Shown piece after piece: positions 8,501 to 17,200 of a stretch of 64,000 nucleotides of DNA. The stretch is from Edaphochlamys debaryana. Lineage: Eukaryota; Chlorophyta; Chlorophyceae; Chlamydomonadales. The translations under genes were made by a program, and so were the position numbers. The notes under the pieces were generated by a model. The model did not search any database and was not told where the DNA came from. It saw only the letters and a list, made by a program, of their open reading frames with translations. The stretch lies in assembly GCA_016858145.1 (NCBI GenBank), contig JAEHOE010000025.1:1-64000 (forward strand), read 5' to 3'. Within the stretch, counting starts at the first letter, position 1. Every line of letters starts with the position of its first letter.

Positions 8501-11170
8501 GCCCTTCAACGCGCTTTCGTCACCCCGCACCACATGGCTCGCATGCCACCTCAGCAGGCGCCACCGGCTGCCCCGCTGGGGGGGGGTAGGGAGATTGAAA
8601 ACAACACAGCGGCGCAGCCTGCAGCCCTGGTCACCACCGCGCTGCAGCACCACCAATCCAACGAGCACTGGACTTCTGCCCTGGTCTCGGCCGCCGCCGA
8701 CGCACAGGAGTCCCGCTACTGCGACCCTTGGGAGGACAAGCAACTGCTCCACTACCTCGCCCAGGGCACCTGCCCCGCCGGCATTGTCGGAGAAGCGGCT
8801 AGACGGGTGGCGCGTCGCGCCATCAACTACCGCTTCGACGACCGGAGCAACCGCCTGTACCGCCGCATGCCTAACAGCACCATGCGCGAGGTACCCCCAC
8901 CTGAGCGCCGCCAAGCCATCATCCAGGAGGCCCACCACCGCCTGGGGCACTGGGGAGCTCGCCGCACCCTGTGCCTGGTCCAGAACGGCTACTGGTGGCA
9001 AGGCATGTCCAGGGATGTCGAGTATGTGGTTCAGCGCTGCCCCCTGTGCGATCGCGCCAACACCGTCGGTAACGTCACTCCGCCCGAGTTGCACCCCCTG
9101 CCAATCCGCGGGCCCTTCTTCCGCTGGCACGTGGACCTGGCTGGGCCCCTCACTCGCACGAGCTCCGGCTACGAGTACGTCATGGTCTGCGTCGAGGCTT
9201 GGACCAAGCACGTGGAGATGATCCCGCTTCGCTCCAAGGGCTCGGAGGAGGTGGCCAACGCCTTCCTAGCCAACGTCCTAGCCCGCTTCTCGGCGCCCGC
9301 CGAGGTGGTGACCGATGGAGGCACCGAGTTCCAAGGCGCCTTTGCCGCCCTGCTCGAACAATGCTTCATCGACCATCGTCACACGTCGCCCAACCACCCG
9401 CAGGCCAACGGCGCTGCGGAAAGGGTTGTGCAGGTCTGCAAACGCTCTCTGCGCAAGTACTGCGCTCAGTACGCCTCCGCCGAGCGCTGGGACGAGTACC
9501 TGCCTTGGGTCCTGATGGGCTACCGCTGCTCCCCTCAGAAGTCCACCGGCAAGTCCCCGTTTGAGCTCATGTACGGCGCACCGCCTGCTGTGCCCCTCGG
9601 CGCCGCCGAGCTGTGGGCAGAGGCGATCGACCCTGAGGCCGATCCGCAACGGGCCGACCAACTCGTCATGCTGCGCTCACACAACGTGCAACAGGCCGCG
9701 CCTTTCAACGGCCAGAACCTGCTGACGGCGCAATGGCGAGACCGCCACAACTACGCCCGCGTGCGAGCTGGCGGCTACAAGCCCCGCTTCACCAAATTCA
9801 ACGTGGGCGACTACGTCTACGTCATCCTGCGCAATCAGAACAACACGCTCCAACTGCCCGTCCGCGACACCGTGCTCCGCATTGTGGCCGTGAGCCCAGA
9901 GGGAGTTGCCGAGCTGACGGGCCGCGACGGCACCATCCGCAAGGAGCACGTGAGCAACCTTGCTCCCTGCCACCTCCAAGACCTGGACCCAATCGTCGAT
10001 CCCCGCATCGCGGTGCCGCCGCTGGACCTGCCCTGCGAGATCTGTGCCTTCCCAGGCGACGAGTCCAAGATGGTCATGTGCGACGGGTGCGGCACCGGCT
10101 GGCACCTGTACTGCCTTCGACCCCCGCTCCAGCGCGTGCCCCGCGGTACCTGGACTTGTCCCGACTGCCATGCCCGCGGCGTGACACCGGCAACGATTGA
10201 TCAGCTACCTGCCCCCGTACCGCGCGAGGCACCGCAGCCGCAGATCTTCCCCTCCGCCCAAGCGCGCCGTCGGCTCAGCGAGGCCAAAGCGCTGGAGGGC
10301 GTTCCCTGCTCCCGCAAGGTCCGAGACCCCGCGACCAACACCTTCGTGAACCGTAGGGGCACCCTGCACTACAAGTCGGACGAGCCGCACTCTCGCCCCA
10401 TTGAGGCGCGCTACACTGACGGCACCGCGGAGCGCCTGACTCTGCGAGCAGCCAAAGCATGCGCTCAACCGTCCACCACGGCCCTCGTCACGGCGGCTGG
10501 GGCTCCGCCCTTAGTCCTGCCCGACACCTGGGACCTGTCTTCGCCAAGCGCCCGAGCTGCTGCGCTGCTGCAGCTGCGCTCCGTGCCCGGGCTGGCCTCC
10601 AGCCTGCCTGAGTCCTTTCCCACGGGTACGCACCCTGCGCCCGCTGAGGAGGCGCTCAACCTGCTTCTGGACCACCTGGACGCAAGCCGATCGCCCGTCA
10701 TTCTGGACCCGTGCGCCGGCGACGAGACCTTGGCCAACGCGCTCCGCGCGAGAGGCTACTCCGTCTGCGCCAACGGGGGCCGGGCCACCGAGGCCCCGGG
10801 CTGGCCCCGCTTGGATCCCCTACAACCTGGGACCTACCGCCGCCTCGCCACGCCCGGCGAGTCCTGGCTCATCATCTCTGCTCCGCACCCGGAGCTTCTG
10901 CCCTTCTGGCTGCCCTTGGCCGTCGCCATGGTGCCGCTAGTCGTGGCCTTCATCCCACGGCGCATGCTTACGGCCCCGCCGGACGCATGGGCCGCCCTGC
11001 TCAACGCCTTCACGGAGGACGAGCGGCTGGCCATCATCACTGGAGACACCTGTGGATACGTCAACGGAAAGCCTGGAGCTTGGCTGTTAGTGTTCCGGGA
11101 TGCGACCTTGAGGGCGCAGCTGATGAGGGGTATCGGGAAGGGACGCGCTGGGCACTGGGTGCATGCGTAG
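5426..11170 (+). CDS. pol: Retrotransposon Pol: RT, RNase H, integrase, PHD, methyltransferase-like parts
   Basis: This is an uninterrupted 1,914-codon frame, long for a gypsy pol. Reverse transcriptase occupies about residues 130-400, with the catalytic Y-L-F-V-D-D at 308-313. RNase H covers about 455-570, with D463 in the H-T-D-F-S motif. Residues about 735-910 resemble a degenerate C5-cytosine methyltransferase (separate entry). Integrase has an HHCC zinc module near 1170-1210. Its DDE core is D1237, D1297 and E1332, with 34 residues between the second D and E. A basic region follows, then a PHD finger (1537-1581). Residues 1755-1905 resemble an adenine-methyltransferase Rossmann fold. The protein would copy element RNA and integrate the cDNA. 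The RT part up to about 6520 has noticeably more A/T-ending codons than the rest. The start codon is the first ATG and is uncertain. Confidence 0.92.
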   Translation: MRRIQLRDPAPPARRSPPQAPPAGSPSADTPLAEPPSTFVTGTAPANASSVERPAAPPTEPPDVAVLGPSPANVTTPDGARAPPKDSTLVKQEAGYTLCIRPDMTEAQRDGLRVLFGKYDHLFARSLKDIGCYRGELGPVRLELKHNNPIFEAPRRHSAAERLVEDAKCRELYGADIIEPSNSTQYAMNVTLPRKKGIDGSYESNEYRYCADARRINAASVRDYFRPPAPEDLFDRILGAQFITKCDCRAAFNQLPLAEEDRDKTSFWWNNTRWRYKRLMYGAVNATAAWQRVLSHHVRKYGLQDCVYLFVDDAAVTGRTAEEHEQNLARFLAMLDEINIKLHPDKTVVAADKIEFLGHMVSADGLRPVQAKVAAIQAIQPPRSLTELQALLGLCNYYRCYIPRFACIANPLYELTKKGVTWGPETWQPRHQEALDQLKAEFSTNDRLLRKPDPNRQLILHTDFSNVGISAVLGQLDDEGHEYMVACISRSLNVHERNYTSYKGEMLAACWAMKMLRPYLIGPRFILVTDHAPLLWLMENQNLVGQYARWALLMQEYDFDVAHRPGQLHYNADTLSRSPLPSSADGSGARMDEDSDAKPPPPRLVPYPTVTPSAQPTALMSAVQVLALRAREEYSLLATVTGQGSALAPSPDEWLAGGNGTASDPVERFADPECTAAQLLTRQANLTANRVVREARDALRATSLSPPRPRRVAEGRTAALDTSLLSHHFLEHALTEGLVIVECGTSAATGLEACLRAGWTVRRYHTLGAPAQEHSLLRRRLGWLRASFPRQLRGSAVESPWAALPPGPLTNDHLLAASARSGQQWLVLGNLDSTLAPPDRVLELLGRLQELQPRLPPGFLLEREPPASADTPFGTCLTLDTAAMGRAQHSLRAFCTNLAAPEHLRKVATSGAWSPGNLSAAAAAPSRRLPLCEAPLSEPYSACDVPGRPVTVFPPGNLATIQLASTASAVPSPLLPEEIAALTGLEPASLLERRNDGTLAVPSAIDALQQGLQTPAAARILLCAQALQRAFVTPHHMARMPPQQAPPAAPLGGGREIENNTAAQPAALVTTALQHHQSNEHWTSALVSAAADAQESRYCDPWEDKQLLHYLAQGTCPAGIVGEAARRVARRAINYRFDDRSNRLYRRMPNSTMREVPPPERRQAIIQEAHHRLGHWGARRTLCLVQNGYWWQGMSRDVEYVVQRCPLCDRANTVGNVTPPELHPLPIRGPFFRWHVDLAGPLTRTSSGYEYVMVCVEAWTKHVEMIPLRSKGSEEVANAFLANVLARFSAPAEVVTDGGTEFQGAFAALLEQCFIDHRHTSPNHPQANGAAERVVQVCKRSLRKYCAQYASAERWDEYLPWVLMGYRCSPQKSTGKSPFELMYGAPPAVPLGAAELWAEAIDPEADPQRADQLVMLRSHNVQQAAPFNGQNLLTAQWRDRHNYARVRAGGYKPRFTKFNVGDYVYVILRNQNNTLQLPVRDTVLRIVAVSPEGVAELTGRDGTIRKEHVSNLAPCHLQDLDPIVDPRIAVPPLDLPCEICAFPGDESKMVMCDGCGTGWHLYCLRPPLQRVPRGTWTCPDCHARGVTPATIDQLPAPVPREAPQPQIFPSAQARRRLSEAKALEGVPCSRKVRDPATNTFVNRRGTLHYKSDEPHSRPIEARYTDGTAERLTLRAAKACAQPSTTALVTAAGAPPLVLPDTWDLSSPSARAAALLQLRSVPGLASSLPESFPTGTHPAPAEEALNLLLDHLDASRSPVILDPCAGDETLANALRARGYSVCANGGRATEAPGWPRLDPLQPGTYRRLATPGESWLIISAPHPELLPFWLPLAVAMVPLVVAFIPRRMLTAPPDAWAALLNAFTEDERLAIITGDTCGYVNGKPGAWLLVFRDATLRAQLMRGIGKGRAGHWVHA
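7610..8155 (+). other. Degenerate C5-DNA-methyltransferase-like domain inside pol
   Basis: Residues about 735-910 of pol lie between RNase H and integrase, where gypsy elements normally have only a linker. A strand plus Gly-rich loop followed by G-L-E-A-C-L-R-A-G resembles motif I of cytosine methyltransferases. W-L-V-L-G-N-L-D-S-T-L sits where motif IV (G-G-x-P-C-Q) is expected, with the catalytic Cys apparently replaced by Ser. L-L-E-R-E-P-P is at the motif VI (E-N-V) position. L-T-L-D-T-A-A-M-G-R-A-Q followed by R-A-F-C-T-N-L matches the motif VIII region (D-A-A-x-x-G-x-x-Q-x-R). The match rests on motif order, not alignment. If correct, the domain is probably catalytically dead. Confidence 0.5.
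8930..9421 (+). other. Integrase HHCC zinc module and DDE core within pol
   Basis: The zinc-binding module has H-H-R-L-G-H-W-G followed by C-P-L-C. The catalytic triad is D (codon at 9134), D (9314) and E (9419), each in the usual contexts W-H-V-D-L-A-G-P, V-V-T-D-G-G-T-E-F and N-G-A-A-E-R. All three acidic residues are present, so strand transfer activity is plausible for this copy. Confidence 0.93.
10034..10168 (+). other. PHD finger downstream of integrase
   Basis: Residues 1537-1581 of pol show the C4-H-C3 spacing of a PHD zinc finger: C-x2-C, C-D-G-C, W-H-x2-C, then W-T-C-P-D-C. PHD fingers usually read histone H3 tails. By analogy with the chromodomains of chromoviruses it could steer integration to particular chromatin; that role is inference. 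It directly follows the integrase C-terminal basic region. Confidence 0.9.
10690..11140 (+). other. C-terminal adenine-methyltransferase-like fold in pol
   Basis: Residues about 1755-1905 start with V-I-L-D-P-C-A-G-D-E-T-L, close to the AdoMet-binding motif I of N6-adenine methyltransferases (D-P-C-A-G-x-G). W-L-I-I-S-A-P-H-P-E-L follows where the catalytic N/D-P-P-Y/F motif would sit. A strand-loop of the type A-F-I-P-R-R-M-L and a final A-W-L-L-V-F strand come after. The catalytic P-P-Y/F is not intact, so activity is doubtful. Assignment rests on motif resemblance only. Confidence 0.45.
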
Positions 11171-11367
11171 ATAGGGAGGTGAGCCGAGGGAGCTGAGTTC
11201 TGCTGGCTGTAGCCTGGTGAGGACTCTTAGCGAGCATGGGGGAGGATTGAGGTTTCTCTGCTGGAGGGAACTGTTGTGTACAGCCTGAGCGAACTGCTTC
11301 TGACTTAGCGTGTGGCCTCGAGGCCGCCTGACTTCGCGTTGTTGGCTCTAGAGTCGCCAAGGGGGGG

Positions 11368-11418
11368 AGTTCGGTCAGCCGGCTGCACTTTGCCGTAGCC
11401 CATAGTGTGTCCTGACAG
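11368..11418 (+). repeat. 51-bp direct repeat, copy 1
   Basis: This copy begins A-G-T-T-C-G-G-T-C-A-G-C-C and ends C-C-T-G-A-C-A-G. It is identical to 11861-11911 and lies directly after the purine tract. Confidence 0.95.
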
Positions 11419-11860
11419 CTGACAGAGCACAGTACCGTCGCTGTCACAGTATGGTTGCCGGTTTGGAGTTGAGGTAGGGTGCTGGAGGTTTGTGGTTGGT
11501 CTGCTGGTTGGCGCCGGAGGTTACGTCTAGGGTTGAGACTAGGGTTGTGACACCAGGGTTTGGCTCGTGAGACACGTGGCATGAGCACCTGAGGTACGGC
11601 AAAGAGCCCTTCCGATCGGGGCGACTTAGGCGAACGCCCAGCTTCCGACTGGCAAGTCGGAAGCACTACTTGCTGCGGATCTACTCTGCTGTGACTGTAA
11701 CTACTAGAGTGTTGCTGCTCTGCTGCCTCTAGCGCCTGCGGCGCAGTCTCTGTGCCATCCGACGACTTCCCGAGGAGCCTTCGCTCGACCCAGCCGCTGA
11801 GCCTCAGCGCTGGTCCTAGAAGTGAGCCCAGGCACCGCCTGCGTCTTTGCTCGCCGATTT

Positions 11861-11911
11861 AGTTCGGTCAGCCGGCTGCACTTTGCCGTAGCCCATAGTG
11901 TGTCCTGACAG
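11861..11911 (+). repeat. 51-bp direct repeat, copy 2
   Basis: This is an exact second copy, 493 bp downstream of the first. It may be the truncated start of a tandem second LTR or the remnant of an LTR-LTR recombination. Sequence after the copies diverges, apart from a short G-A-C-A-G similarity. Confidence 0.95.
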
Positions 11912-12548
11912 AGCCGTGTCCGTGTAGATACGACCGGGCAGCTAAGTCTGTGCCGAGGGTTGCGAGTCCCCCGACAACCTGCTATCAACGCGTTAAAACT
12001 CGGTTGGATTATAGTGCGCCCACGGTTACCACGGGGAATGGGTCGCGTAGCAGATGGGTGAGGGGCTCAGCCCTTTTCCGCCCCCATGGGGGCGCCCCGC
12101 TTGTCCAAGGGAATCGTTCGCTAGAGTACCCATTGGTGCGTAAGGGAGGGTGGGTAGGCGGGAAGGAGGAAGCAAGGCCCTCAGCATGGATGCAAGGACG
12201 TGTGATGGGCAGGGGGCTGGCGAGGTGGGCCAAGGAGTGTCACACGTGTTGGAGATAAATGGTGGGCAAATCCTTCGGGCGCCCGGAGGCAGCAGGGGCA
12301 TGGGGGGGGCAGCGGGGATCACCGAAGCCGGAAGGCATGTGCGGTGAAGGGGCTCAAGCAGACAAGAAGATATGCGGGTTGGGATCTGGGGTGTGCACTG
12401 GCAGGCGTAAGGCAAGCGATGATGTGTTGAGGATACCCCGGGGGTGGGCGGTATCGGGTATCGGGTACGCCGTACGCACGGTACGATGATGCATGAGGCC
12501 TTAAGAAATGGCGCCTACCGCTCCGACCGATCAAAGCGGCTGAGCACT

Positions 12549-12596
<48 letters not shown>

Positions 12597-14264
12597 GTGC
12601 TGAGGCCTTTAGGAACGGAGAGTGCAACGTTCGCCTTGCCTTGGCTCCAGCCGACAACGCGCCCCAGCCTTGCAGCGAGCTTACTCAGACTGTCAGACAA
12701 GCGTTGCCATGTGATGCTGTGACGGTTGCCAGGGATCGTGAATAATGAACCCTGATTATACACTTATACGTATCACGCGCCCACCCTACGCATCGTAAAC
12801 ACACAACCGCGTTTGCAGCGGGTTGCCAATCACGTTGTTGTGCCGCCAGTCCGTTTCCGGTACATGCATCCCGCCCCCTGCGATCAATAGCCGAGCGCCC
12901 GGCCTGCTGCGGAACAATCACAGTCACAAGCCCCCTGCGTCGCACATTCCCAGCATAGGACGCACTGCACAGCACAGCATGCAAAGCGTGTACCACGGAC
13001 CACAGATCCACAATTTCGGCAGGAGTGTCCCACGAGGACCATCCAGAAATCCAGGGAACCCGAATCCATGTCAGAGCAGCAACGGCCCCACCAAGAGGGC
13101 CCATGTTGCTCAGAGATGTCGGTTGCGGTTCCTTGGGGCATGAGTTGATGTGACCAGTGTGAGGACGAGGCACTCAACGACTCACTCAAGCATAGCTGCA
13201 GCACTGAACCCACAGCAGAAGCTTCGAGACTAGGAGAGGTATCCCTGGCGCAAACAAAGTCACACTTTGCCCACCTGCATAAAGATCACCCCACCACCTC
13301 TTCCCAGTGGACAGACTGAGAGCCCCGGGCGGCAGATTGCACTCCCAGCGGGCTTCACCAGGAGCCTTTAGGATGAGCCTACAGAGATTCAAACAGCACG
13401 GCCCCAGACACGGCCACGGTTCCCATGGCGTCACGTTTCGGGCTGGTTCAGCGATTGGGCAATTGCAAATTACTCGAGCAGGCCACCGTTCGGACAATCG
13501 CAGCCGAGGTTCTACGTATAAAGAAGTCACCACATCAAACAACAGTATGACGGGCCTGTTGCAGGCCCAGCGAGCGCCTCAAGCCAACCGCCGCTACTGA
13601 AACGGTAGGCCAGACCTGAAGGGCACCTGAATCCAACCCACTGTGAGACATCAGTTCACCGCCCCGAGCTTGTCAAGAGGCCGTCGTGCCACACACATGC
13701 TCGACACGCCAAGCTGCGAGGCAACACACACCCACAAGAAGAATCCTCCCACGCCTTTCCACGGCCCACGGGAGGACCGCACCCCACCCAGTGCAGCCCA
13801 TCTCATCACCCACTGCATTCACACAGGGACTGCCAGTGTCCCCGCTTGCCATCCACTGGCAGCCGTGTGGCACGCGGGCTCGACACATCAATCGCCAGAC
13901 ACACAAGACTTCGCTGCCCAGCACTTGCCCCGACCCAAACGTTCCAAGGGTCGAGCAGAGGGGCAGGCATCCAACCTCACAAGCTCCCGTCTGCGTAAAC
14001 GCGTTTGCAAGCATCAGTACTCATTCCTTGACCGTAACCGTCTTACCGTAGCCTCTATGCGGCTCAGAGTCGTGCAGGAGAACCCGGTGAGCAGGTACGA
14101 GCCGGGTCAGGAGCCACCAGCTGTTCCGAGCACAAACAAGACTTGTCCGACCTGTGTTCGAAGCTTCGGCCTCGCCAGCCATCGCCGTCACCTCACCCTT
14201 CTCCTGCACCCCTTTGCCCGGCACAGTCATAGCTGCCCTTCCGACGTGCTGCCCGTTATGCGTG
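11912..14264. other. Intergenic, no gene recognised
   Basis: About 2.35 kb lies between the retrotransposon and the last exon of the monooxygenase gene. Open frames here (for example 13643-14299 on plus) have no domain or convincing codon pattern. The right part is presumably the 3' UTR of the minus-strand monooxygenase. No TGTAA-type polyadenylation signal was spotted on the minus strand. Confidence 0.6.
12551..12596 (+). repeat. (GAT)n microsatellite
   Basis: About 15 uninterrupted GAT units. The long Asp or Met runs read across it are artefacts of the repeat. Confidence 0.97.
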
Positions 14265-17200
14265 TTACGTCCGGGGCCCAAACGCGTCCAGCCCGATAGG
14301 CACCGCCACCCCACCTCGCGCGGCCAGCGCACTCGCCAGCGCCTCCCTCCCCACCGCCTCGGCCGCCGCCGCTTCAGGTTCCCCGTGGCGGTACGGCATG
14401 GCGAAGGACCCCGAAACGACGGGCGAGGCCATATCCACGTGGGCGCAGTCGTACTCGCCGCTGTGGCATGGATTACTAAGCAGGCCGCCAAAGCCACTGT
14501 CTCCCGTTGCGACGCTGCTGTGGCCTCCGCCGCCGCCGGTCAGCAGCGTCCCCACACCGCCGCCGCTGGGGCCCCAGAGCGCAAGAGTGTAGTTGTGAGA
14601 GGCAGTTCCCGGCGACGCCACTGCCTCCGCGGTCGCGGTCCGGACCAGCAAAGGCGGCGTCGGGAAGGCGTTGGAAGGGAGAGTCGGGAGGCTGGGCAGG
14701 GCCGGCGGCTGCAAGAGCCCGCCGCTTCCGGTGCGGCTGGTTGCGGGGGCCGTGGGCGATGGGCCCATGGGGCTGCTGGCAAGCGTCGCAAAGCCCGCTG
14801 CAAGGGAGATCGTCGTACCAAATGACGTCATGGCGTCAGTCGCAGCGCCACTGTACGGCACATCAGCGGCCCGGGCAAACGCGGAAGATGAAGGGCCGCC
14901 GAGCTGCTGCGTGCTCAGCAGGCTGCCAGGCTCATTGCCGGGGTCTGCCGCGGGGCCGGAAAGACCGCTGGCGGCGCCGCTGCCGCTGCGCCGCGGCTGT
15001 GACAGCTGCGTAAGCGTAACTCGCTGCGGTACTTCGGTGGGGCTGCCACGGCTACGGCTCGCGGCAACCCATGACCCTGAGGCGGCGGCGAATGGCGGCG
15101 GCGGGCTGGCCGCGGCGCAGACCGCCCCCGCGGCGGCAGCGGGCGGCAGGAGCGTTGGCGACGTCAGCATCCTGCCGCCAGACGCCGTGAAGTCCAGCGA
15201 GCCCCTGTTCGCCGCCGTCGCGCTGACGGCGCCGCCGCCGCCGCCACTGCCGCCGTCGCTGGCCCCGGTACTATAGCTGCTGACACCACTGGTCGACGGG
15301 CCCCGTCCCGCCGACGACTGACGCATTCGCATAGGGATGTCGAACGCCGACAGCTCCTCGTCGTACGACGCCGTGGCGACGACGGCGGCGGCTGCGCCGA
15401 CGCTGATGGCGGCGCCGCCGCCGGTGCCGGAGGGGGTCCTGACGGCCACGGAGAACTGCTCGTCGGGCTGCGGGCTGCGGCCGTACGATTGCTGCCTGGC
15501 AACGGCGGCGGCAGCGGCGGCGGCGGCACCGGACGCGGCGGATCCAGTGGATCCAGCAGTGGTGCTGCTGCGCTGCCACGCCGCCAGTGAGGCTGACCGT
15601 GGCGGCTCGTGCGTCGCGGCTGCGATGTGGGTCGGGATGTGGGTCGGCGCCGTGTGGGTCGGCTGCGACCCCGCCTCCTCCTCCTCCTCCTCCTGCGGCG
15701 CGGCGGCGGAAGTCCAGGGCGACGGCACGTCGGCGGCGTCCTGCAGCGCCGACGGCGGCGGCGGTGGCTGCAGCCGCTGACGGCTGGCGGCAGCAAAGCT
15801 GTCGGTGGAGTCGAGGACGCCGCTGCCGCTGCAGACGCTGGCACGACGCGTGGATGCATGGCTGGCGCCGCTGAGCACGTGGCTGGGGTCGCTGACGGAG
15901 GTGACGGTCAGCGCCAGCGCCGACACCGCATCCACTGCCGCCGCCGCCAGCTCCGCCGCCGTCAGCGGCCGTTCCCGGACCTCAGAGAGCCCCGGCGCTG
16001 CTGGCACTGCCGCCGCCGCCGGCGGCCGCCGTCGCTCGTCGAGGCTCAGGTTCTGGGGCCGGCCGACGCCGCCTGGCCCCTCGTACGGGCTTACGCCACC
16101 TCCGCCGATGGTGGCGGCAAGTGCAGCACCATTACCGCGGCGGAACGCTTCCTCCTCCGACGCCGTCGTAGGGCTGCCGCTGCCGCCATTGCCGCTGGCG
16201 GCGCCGTCGGCGGGCGACAGCACATCGACCGCTGCGCACGGATGGTCCGGCGCGCTGCTGCCTCGGGCAGGCAGGCCAAGGGCCGAGACGGCGTCCGCCA
16301 AGCGGACGCCGATCCCACCCATTCCGCCGCCGCCGGTGCTGCCGCCGCCGCAAGTGCTGTTGACGCCGCCGCCGCTAGACAGTAGGGGACCTCCGCTAGG
16401 AAGGCCGCTGACCGGCGTCATTCGTAACGCTGACGACAGGGTTTCCTCCTCGGGCCCTGCCTCCGCCTCCGGCGCACCCCGGCGGCAGAGCCGCGACGGC
16501 GACGCCAGCGGCTGGAACCGCGGCGACGGCTCTTTGGAGCGGCCGCCGCCGCCGCCAGCAACGGCGACGGCAGTCGGGCTGGCGGGCCCGCAGGCGCAGC
16601 CGCCGGTGCGGTCTTGTGGGGATTGGCAGAAACACGCAGTGCTGTCGCCACCGCCGCCGGTGACTATTGCCAGCGGCGGCGTAAAAACTGCGGGCATATG
16701 CGGGCTGCTCCGCTGGCGGTGCGAGCCTGACGGTGACCCGTCAGCGCCGAGGCTGCCGTCGGTGCCGCCGCCACAACTGCCGCCGTACGCGGGATCCGTG
16801 ATCCCGACTGGGCGGCCCCCACGAGGGCTGCCGTGCTTGGGCGAGCGAGGCCGAGGCGGATGTGACGGCAGGTGCTGAGCATGTAAGTGTGGATGCGGGT
16901 GGGGCGGTAGAGGAGGGCAGGCGCCGCCGACATGCTGACTCGGCCCCAAGTGGGTCGGGCCCACGTGGGCCGGTCCGGGTCCGTACGGCCCGGGCACGTG
17001 GTTGTGGTGGGCGCCCGGACCGTACGGCAGGCCCGGGTGGCGACCTTGGGGCGGCGAGTGAGCGTACGGGTGGGAGGCATGTGGGTAGGCGGGAGGGCCC
17101 CACTCTGCCCCTTGCGGAGCGCTCTGGCCTCCGCCGGCGCTGGCGGCGCCGCCAAGAGCGGCAGCGGCGGCGGCGTGGCTGGCGGCGGCAACGGCCGCGA

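Larger units (their letters stand above)
1..11911 (+). mobile_element. Ty3/gypsy-type LTR retrotransposon, 5' end outside window
   Basis: The order is gag zinc knuckle, retropepsin-like domain, reverse transcriptase, RNase H, then integrase. This is the Ty3/gypsy order, since Ty1/copia elements have integrase before RT. The 5' LTR, primer-binding site and capsid part of gag lie before position 1. A purine tract at 11359-11369 is followed by sequence repeated 493 bp later, which I take as the 3' LTR area. The exact right end is uncertain. The gag half is broken by several frameshifts while pol is open for 5.7 kb. The copy is therefore either recently degraded, or the breaks are assembly errors near G homopolymers. 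No chromodomain is seen; a PHD finger sits after the integrase instead. Confidence 0.9.
11171..11911 (+). repeat. 3' untranslated region and 3' LTR area of the retrotransposon
   Basis: No coding sequence follows the pol stop codon. A run A-A-G7-A-G at 11359-11369 looks like a polypurine tract, the primer for plus-strand synthesis, and the LTR would start immediately after it. The following 51 bp (11368-11418) recur exactly at 11861-11911. The 5' LTR is outside the window, so the LTR cannot be delimited by pairing, and the usual TG...CA ends were not found. Confidence 0.5.

Noticed and set aside
12444..12763. Frames with long Met, Asp or Ile runs
   Set aside because: They are only the three readings of the (GAT)n microsatellite.
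13643..14299. Plus-strand 218-codon frame
   Set aside because: No domain, no splice context, and it overlaps the 3' end of the monooxygenase gene.
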